Source: Rhizophagus irregularis (taxonomy: Eukaryota; Glomeromycota; Glomeromycetes; Glomerales; Glomeraceae). Taken from it: 64,000 bases of DNA. The stretch covers positions 744,001 to 808,000 of the forward strand of contig NC_089452.1 in assembly GCF_026210795.1 (NCBI RefSeq). Direction: 5' to 3'. The number at the start of each line of letters is the position of its first letter. The stretch's first letter is position 1. The notes under the pieces were generated by a model. That model saw only the letters and a list, made by a program, of their open reading frames with translations, ran no database searches and had not been told where the DNA came from. This document shows, one piece after another, positions 58,911-64,000 of the stretch. A program made the position numbers and the translations under genes.

Positions 58911-60929
58911 ATGAGCCAAAATTCGCAACCAAAAAAAATAATGATCCAAAATAGAAAAAATAAAAATACTGAAAAAGGTTTGGCTAGTGATAATCGAAAT
59001 AAAACGATTACTAACATCAATAAAAGTTCGTCCAATATCCAACAAGCTGTTGAAGGAACTGCCACCCCAATTCATGAGCGAGCTCAAACTACTAACATCA
59101 ATAAAAGTTCGTCCAATATCCAACAAGCTGTTGAAGGGACTGCCACTCCAATTCATGAGCAAGCTCAAACTACTAACATCAATAAAAATTCGTCCAATAC
59201 TCAACAACCATCTGCTGCGCCAAGTCATGAACGAGCTCAAAGTGTAAAAGAGAGATATAAAAATCTTCGGCTTCCGGATTCGTCCAATACTCAACCACCA
59301 TCTGCTGCGCCAAGTCAGCGAACGAGTCCAAAGTGTAAAAGAGAGATATAAAAATCTTCGGCTTCCGGTCAGATATCAAACTAATGAACCTACCCGCGAT
59401 GATGATGATGCATCAACAGGTCTGTATCGTGTATATATCGTCAGTTAGATTTAGTATTTTTTTTTTGTTGATTTTACATTTTTATACAGAGAATCGGAGG
59501 TTATCTCAAGAAGTATCCGATTTGCGTGCGAAGTGTTTACAGTTAGAACGACGAAATAATGAATTAACCAAACATACAGCTGTCGTTGCCACTGAAATAG
59601 CTCGCTTACGAGAAGATAAAGAATTTCTTGCTGGTGTTAACGCAGAATTCGGTTCTGAAAATGACGACTTGAAAGAAGAGGTTAACGAATTAAAAACGAA
59701 ACTCGAACAATACCAGATACGATCATCATCTGAAAGCCTTGATTTTATTGATGTTCCAGAAGAACGGTTAGCAAAACGGTTCAAATCGGATGGGTCAAAA
59801 AAAGTAAAGAAGACGGTACACTACGCCGAAAATCAACCAAAAGAAGAACAAGAAGAACAACGTGAAAAGGAGGCGAGGGTTTGTAATTTTGTAATTTTAG
59901 GCAGAATTGTACAGTCTTTATACTTTTATACTAATTGTTCCGATTTAAAGATTGAAATGAAAATGATCCTCAAAACTATTAAACCTAATGACAATTTGGA
60001 TGATAACGAAACGTTTAATAGTCCAAAAAATGTTGAAATTCGCAGTAGATTAATTCCCGAACTTCGAAGGGCGATGTTTCCGAATTATAAACCTTCAGTA
60101 GCACAATTGACGAACTGGTTAAGCGCCCTCCATAAGTCGCGAAGATCACAAACACAACTGAAAAAAGTGGAAAAAGCGACGAGGACAGTCGCAGAGTTCA
60201 CAACAACAGTCGCGTACAAAATGTAAAATTGTCGAATTTTTTCCTTTATCATCATGTTAATGATTTATGCTAATTTTCTTATATATTTATCATTTAAGAA
60301 AAAATTGCGTCGAATTAAGGCTGCAAAGGATCTTTATAGGAAAAGTGACGAAAGAATAATTGGTTATGAAAAACGCCAATTATTAAAAATGTTGGCAAAT
60401 CGATCTTACCACTCACCGGAAATCAGTGAGTCAGATGAAGAGAATCCAGATAAGACGATCGTATGCGTCTATGATTATTCTTGGCGATCACAAGAGGTTT
60501 ATACTTCGATATTTATTATACTTCGATATTTATTATACTTCGATATTTATTATACTTCGATATTTATACTTCGATATTTATACTTCGATATATCACTCTT
60601 GTTCCTTTCTTTATTTTGTATTTATTTTATTATATTATCTTTTTTAGCTAAAAAATTTACTTCGAAACGTCATCGACTCACATTCGGCAGATATTCAAAC
60701 GGCAAAATTACAACGACCTCGCCAGTATGATGATGAAGTTCAACACTTCGACCGAATGCACCCTGAAGATGCTCCACAATGGTCATATGTCGAGCAAGAG
60801 GATTTTATATATGATATGGAAATCGATAGTAGAAGTGGTTTCGACGAAGATGAAGACTATGGTGAAGAAACGGAAGAGGTGTTAATCGATAGTCAAAAAA
60901 GTGGAGCCGGTGATGATTTAGCTGAATGA
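58911..60929 (+). CDS. Second CACTA gene, coiled-coil/acidic protein (TnpA-like role possible)
   Basis: Starts ATG at 58911 (MSQNSQPKKIMIQNRK). Inferred exons after the first: 59490-59878, 59951-60222, 60340-60496 and 60648-60929, with introns of 70, 72, 117 and 151 nt. N-terminal part: 27-residue tandem repeats (TNINKSSSNIQQAVEG, then TATPIHERAQ), two full and one partial. A second duplication (KERYKNLRLP) carries a 1 bp insertion near 59317 that breaks the frame, unless a ~100 nt intron (about 59243-59344, GTAAAAGAG donor) removes it. Then a coiled coil (ENRRLSQEVSDLRAKCLQLE and on, ~59490-59720), a conserved-looking RSRLIPELRRAMFPNYKPS segment and an acidic tail ending GAGDDLAE. The last-but-one exon is followed by an intron full of TTATACTTCGATATTTA repeats (60497-60590). 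A role like TnpA (subterminal binding) is inferred from position only. Confidence 0.6.
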
Positions 60930-61304
60930 AGCGGGACTATCGATTACATTTATTTTAAATTTTTTTTTTTCATGTATTATTCGTAAATATTTCTGATAAT
61001 TAATATATAACGATAATAAATTTAAATCGAATTTTCTATATATAATAATTTTCCGAATTTAGTATGATTTAGTTCTGATTTATGTCCGATTTAAGTTCCG
61101 AAGTACATCTGATTGACTGTCCGAATTTAGTATGATTTAGTTCTGATTTATGTCCGATTTAAGTTCCAAAGTACATCTGATTGGCAGTCAATCGGATAAC
61201 AATCGGAATATATTTTTTTTGTAAAAATCGGACATATTTCAGCCGTAATTTGACCTAAAATCGGATATCCGATTTTTAGCCGATTTGCCTTATTTCGACT
61301 AGTG

Positions 61305-62060
61305 CTTAAACTGTAAGCAATTGCGGGCAAATTTGCCCGCAATTTTACCAAATTTCAGCTCTCATCTAATTTTATGAAAAATAAAGCAATTTTAATAAAA
61401 TTTTTTTCCAAGATAGTTTAAATTATATATTGTGCAGCAATTATTATCATTTATTAATTATATATTAGAAAATCGAAAATTACCATTGGTCAAAAGTTGT
61501 ATTTTAAGATAATCACAAAATTTTAAAAAACTTTGCACTTAACTTCGACGATTTCATTGATAATTAATTGTAGCTATATAAAAGCTTAATAGAATATGTA
61601 GAATTTGGTATGAGAAACGACTTTTGTTAATATGATTTTTTATATTTAAAAGTAGGATTTTGACTTTATATAGAACCTTAATGAAAATTTTATTATGCAT
61701 TTTAATTATATATTCATAATAATTGATTTTTTTTTATCTCTATTTTGTTTATTATAATGCAAAATTTTTATAATAAAAATAAAAAGTTATAATAAATATT
61801 CAAATAGAGAAAAAATATGGTAAGAAAAGTTTAAATTTTATTATATAAAAATTCTGATACTATTTTTGCGGGTTAATTTCTAATCCAATTTTAATGATCA
61901 ACTGTACTGTATATCTAACTCATACAATTTATGGCCAGAATGTAGATCAATTTGGCTGCAAAATTATGTGACGATCTGGCCAAAATTAAAGAATTTTTTA
62001 TAGCGTCATTTATTCTAATTTAGAAATTGCGGGCAAATTTGCCCGCAAAACAGTTTAAGG
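61305..62060. other. Interior of the split inverted-repeat element
   Basis: About 700 bp of AT-rich, non-coding sequence between the two GCGGGCAAATTTGCCCGC palindromes. Confidence 0.45.
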
Positions 62061-62240
62061 GATAATATATCCGATGTTAAAGATTATCCATTTGAGCTAT
62101 TAAATCCTGAATTTGAACAAATAAAATATGATAATGAATTGAAAAAATTAATAAATAAACCAATAAAATTTAGTTATTATTTCAATAGTCAGTTTTATTA
62201 TTGTGGAGCTGAATATGTTAAAGGAATGAAAATTTATTAG
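62061..62240 (+). pseudogene. Gene fragment (59 codons) abutting an element end
   Basis: Reads DNISDVKDYPFELLNPEFEQ and on to SYYFNSQFYYCGAEYVKG, MKIY and a stop at 62238-62240. It has the look of real protein (mixed composition, Cys, aromatic residues) but no start: the frame runs leftward into the TIR at 62061. It could be the C-terminal exon of a gene cut by the element, or a captured scrap. Family unknown. Confidence 0.4.
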
Positions 62241-62758
62241 CTTATCTTCAAAGAATTTTTTTAATTTTATAATTTAACATTTAATTTTATAATTAGTAAG
62301 ATATTTTGTTGAAAACAATATTCGAAGTTGCACAAAAATACAAGAATGCAAAGTCGTACGATTGTACGAAAACTCAAATTAATACGAAAATTTTAAAACT
62401 TTCGTACGTACTAGTATTAAAAAATTGATTAGCTGTAAATGTACGTACGAACAAAAAAAACACACGTACGTACTAATTTGCGTTAGCGTACTGTCCTATT
62501 TTACTCAATACCTGTTATTTCTTATACACTTTATTTTTATTCATTGTCTGTATTTGGTTAATTTAATCCCTTACTTGCGTCTGATCATATAGGCTATTTG
62601 GAGAGCTATACCATATTCGCATTTGATCAGATTTTTGTTAAGATTTACATTGAATTAATTGAATTAGTATAAGATCTACGCCGATCCTATAAATTTCCGA
62701 CCCTACCAATCCTTCTGCTTACACTAAATATACCGCTTATTTTTAAGCACATAAGAAC
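62241..62758. other. Spacer with GTACG motifs
   Basis: Contains the right outer inverted repeat (up to about 62500) rich in CGTACGTAC motifs, then ordinary sequence up to the hAT target site. Confidence 0.4.
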
Positions 62759-63603
62759 TAGTGCTCCTACCGGGTCAGATTCAGTCGGGTTTGGAGAATA
62801 TATCCGACTTGACCCGGCAAAAATAGGAATGATCCGATTTTAACCCGACCCGAGTATATTTAATTCAAATAACCTGGGTTAAACCCGAATTTTAGTAATT
62901 TTCGTTGCTGTATGCTTAGTAATATATCAAAAATATTTTTTCAAACATAATTTTTTCAATAACGCAAGGTAATTGATATCATATAGGTCATACAACTTTT
63001 TATTATTAAAATTAAAGCTAAGCACGAATTTAAAGATATCTTCAATTCCTGTTTATTTATTGCTTTATATTTGAACTATAAAATCGAAATTGTATCACTT
63101 GCTTTAACAGAAATTGACTATATTTTATGTCTGCCAGGACTCTAAACACATGCATGCTCTAATTGTATCTGCTTTAAGACTACATCTTTTTGCAGCTATC
63201 AAATCGGTTCCACCGGCAAATACTCTTTCTACTGGAACGCTGGTTGCTTTATTAATTATCAAAATACACTTATTAGCTAATGTAATATTAATAATTAAAA
63301 TATTAATTCATACACATATCTGTAATTGCAAGGTGTCTCTAGCAATTTTCGCTATACTACCTCATTCATCTAACAAAATTATATAAAATTAATCAATATT
63401 AACACGTAATCAATATGTGATCAGTGATTTTAATGATCATCCGGGTCTAATACGGGTCAAAACCCGAGTCAAGGAAATGAATAACCCGACCCGACGGGTT
63501 AGGTCATGCGGGTCACGGGTTATTAAAATTGTTTGTACCGACCCGATTTAAAATTCACTCGGGTTGAATTATCCGGGTTAGACCCGAATTTTGCGGAGCA
63601 CTA
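62759..63603. mobile_element. hAT-type element, internally deleted, 8 bp TSD
   Basis: 845 bp with termini TAGTGCTCC and GGAGCACTA and an exact 8 bp target-site duplication ATAAGAAC (62751-62758 and 63604-63611). Subterminal regions are crowded with CCGGGT / ACCCG motifs in both orientations (62769-62900 and 63440-63590). TAGTG termini plus an 8 bp TSD are typical of hAT. A remnant of the transposase C-terminus survives inside (63125-63247, minus strand). Confidence 0.85.
63125..63247 (-). pseudogene. hAT transposase C-terminal dimerisation-domain remnant
   Basis: On the minus strand the frame reads ATSVPVERVFAGGTDLIAAK, then RCSLKADTIRACMCLESWQT and a stop. This is the conserved hAT C-terminal block (SVPVER.FS..., R.SL..DT....CL..W). 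Upstream it dissolves into stops (after VYELIF), so only the last ~41 codons remain. Confidence 0.8.
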
Positions 63604-63611
63604 ATAAGAAC

Positions 63612-64000
63612 TGACATATAACAGTATGTTATAGTCATTATAAATTATAATAGCAACTAAACATCCAAACAACATCAAACTTTATATTATAAAAAAAGAG
63701 GTTGATAGTAAATTAGTGAGAAATAGGTTTTTATGTAATTTTTAAACCCTAGTTTTTTTGAAAATAAATTAATACATACAATTATTGAATTATTGGTTAA
63801 ATTATAATATATAAATTCTAATTTTTGTATCTTGTGATATATATAAATAATTATTTTATTGAATCTAATGGATTTTTTTTGAAAACAATTTTTTTATTTG
63901 TGAATACAGCAGGCATTATGTGTATTAGTGTCATTTCAAAATTATTGAGAAAATTAAACTTGCATAAAATGATCGTTGATAATGAAATTTATATACATGA
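63612..64000. other. AT-rich spacer to the window end
   Basis: No gene or clear repeat seen. Confidence 0.4.

Larger units (their letters stand above)
54495..61304. mobile_element. Complete CACTA (EnSpm/Plavaka-type) transposon
   Basis: 6810 bp. Both ends carry a perfect 25 bp inverted repeat CACTAGTCGAAATAAGGCAA, then ATCGG, with a 3 bp target-site duplication CTT (54492-54494 and 61305-61307), as expected for CACTA elements. Subterminal AAATCGG / CCGATTT motifs repeat at both ends (54515-54700 and 61010-61290). Two divergently transcribed genes: a tnp2-like transposase (-) and a second gene (+), about 580 bp apart. Confidence 0.9.
54490..62061. mobile_element. Inverted-repeat element with GCGGGCAAATTTGCCCGC, split by the CACTA element
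   Basis: The right end (62029-62061) in reverse complement reads CCCTTAAACTGTTTTGCGGG, then CAAATTTGCCCGC. The left end is broken: CCCTT at 54490-54494 is followed by the CACTA element, after which CTTAAACTGTAAGCAATTGC, then GGGCAAATTTGCCCGC resumes at 61305. Removing the CACTA and one CTT restores CCCTTAAACTGT. The palindrome GCGGGCAAATTTGCCCGC occurs in both arms. The match continues outward (GGATATTTAT and its partner ATAATATATCC). Confidence 0.65.
54215..62500. mobile_element. Outermost diverged inverted repeats around the CACTA nest
   Basis: AGTAAATTAGTACTGTACGG, then TAATACAAATTAGTACGGACG near 54219-54262 matches in reverse complement AGTAAAATAGGACAGTACGC, then TAACGCAAATTAGTACGTACG near 62455-62497. 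Several further GTACG motifs lie inside both ends. No target-site duplication found; old and diverged. Confidence 0.45.

Noticed and set aside
62759-63603. 90-codon + strand ORF (63114-63386) as a gene
   Set aside because: The opposite strand carries the recognisable hAT dimerisation-domain remnant, which explains the open frame.

Overview
The window looks like nuclear DNA of an arbuscular mycorrhizal fungus (Glomeromycotina, most like Rhizophagus). It is extremely AT-rich with long A and T tracts. Genes are split by short introns (mostly 65-150 nt, GTAAG-like donors, TAG or CAG acceptors). The gene content is typical of that group: Sel1-repeat/protein-kinase fusions, AIG1-type GTPases, small secreted cysteine-rich proteins and a heavy load of DNA transposons. 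This assignment is an inference from composition and gene families; no rRNA or barcode gene is present.

Host-type genes. 3045-4001 (-) is a two-exon hypothetical. 10806-11099 (+) is a small secreted cysteine-rich protein. 13536-16538 (+) and 39391-43149 (+) are paralogous Sel1-repeat + kinase proteins with 13 and 21 repeats. 20102-21988 (-) is a Golgi-type glycosyltransferase (GT34 C-terminal domain, probably a degenerate GT31-like N-terminal domain). 23699-25431 (+) is an AIG1 GTPase fused to a hedgehog-type Hint (Hog) autoprocessing domain. 25691-26802 (-) is a convergent, tail-anchored AIG1-like GTPase. 34394-35665 (+) is a six-exon membrane protein of unknown function.

Mobile DNA. The right third is a set of nested transposons. 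Between 43.54 and 53.85 kb, a terminal-inverted-repeat (TIR) element holding degenerate telomere-type TTAGGG repeats is split by a ~10 kb element with CCCTATAAAAAAT termini. That element in turn contains an intact-looking 4.1 kb DDE transposon (45186-49298, TSD TTA) encoding a 1081-aa, six-exon transposase, and a 269 bp MITE with related ends and the same TSD. Between about 54.2 and 62.5 kb, a complete 6.8 kb CACTA element (54495-61304, TSD CTT) carries a tnp2/Plavaka-like transposase and a divergent second gene. It sits inside the left TIR of an older inverted-repeat element, which lies inside a third pair of diverged inverted repeats. An 845 bp hAT remnant (62759-63603, TSD ATAAGAAC) follows. 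Smaller MITE-like elements lie at 158-392, 9578-10167, 29788-30270, 30921-31609 and 36480-36863.

Other structure. A degenerate AT-rich array appears as an inverted pair (about 1133-1465 and 6785-7321). Two minus-strand arrays (18240-19262 and 28085-28540) consist of short exon-like segments bounded by good splice-site matches. The rest is AT-rich spacer in which I see no gene. The candidates for something new are the TTA-targeting DDE transposon, the AIG1-Hog fusion and the exon-like arrays.
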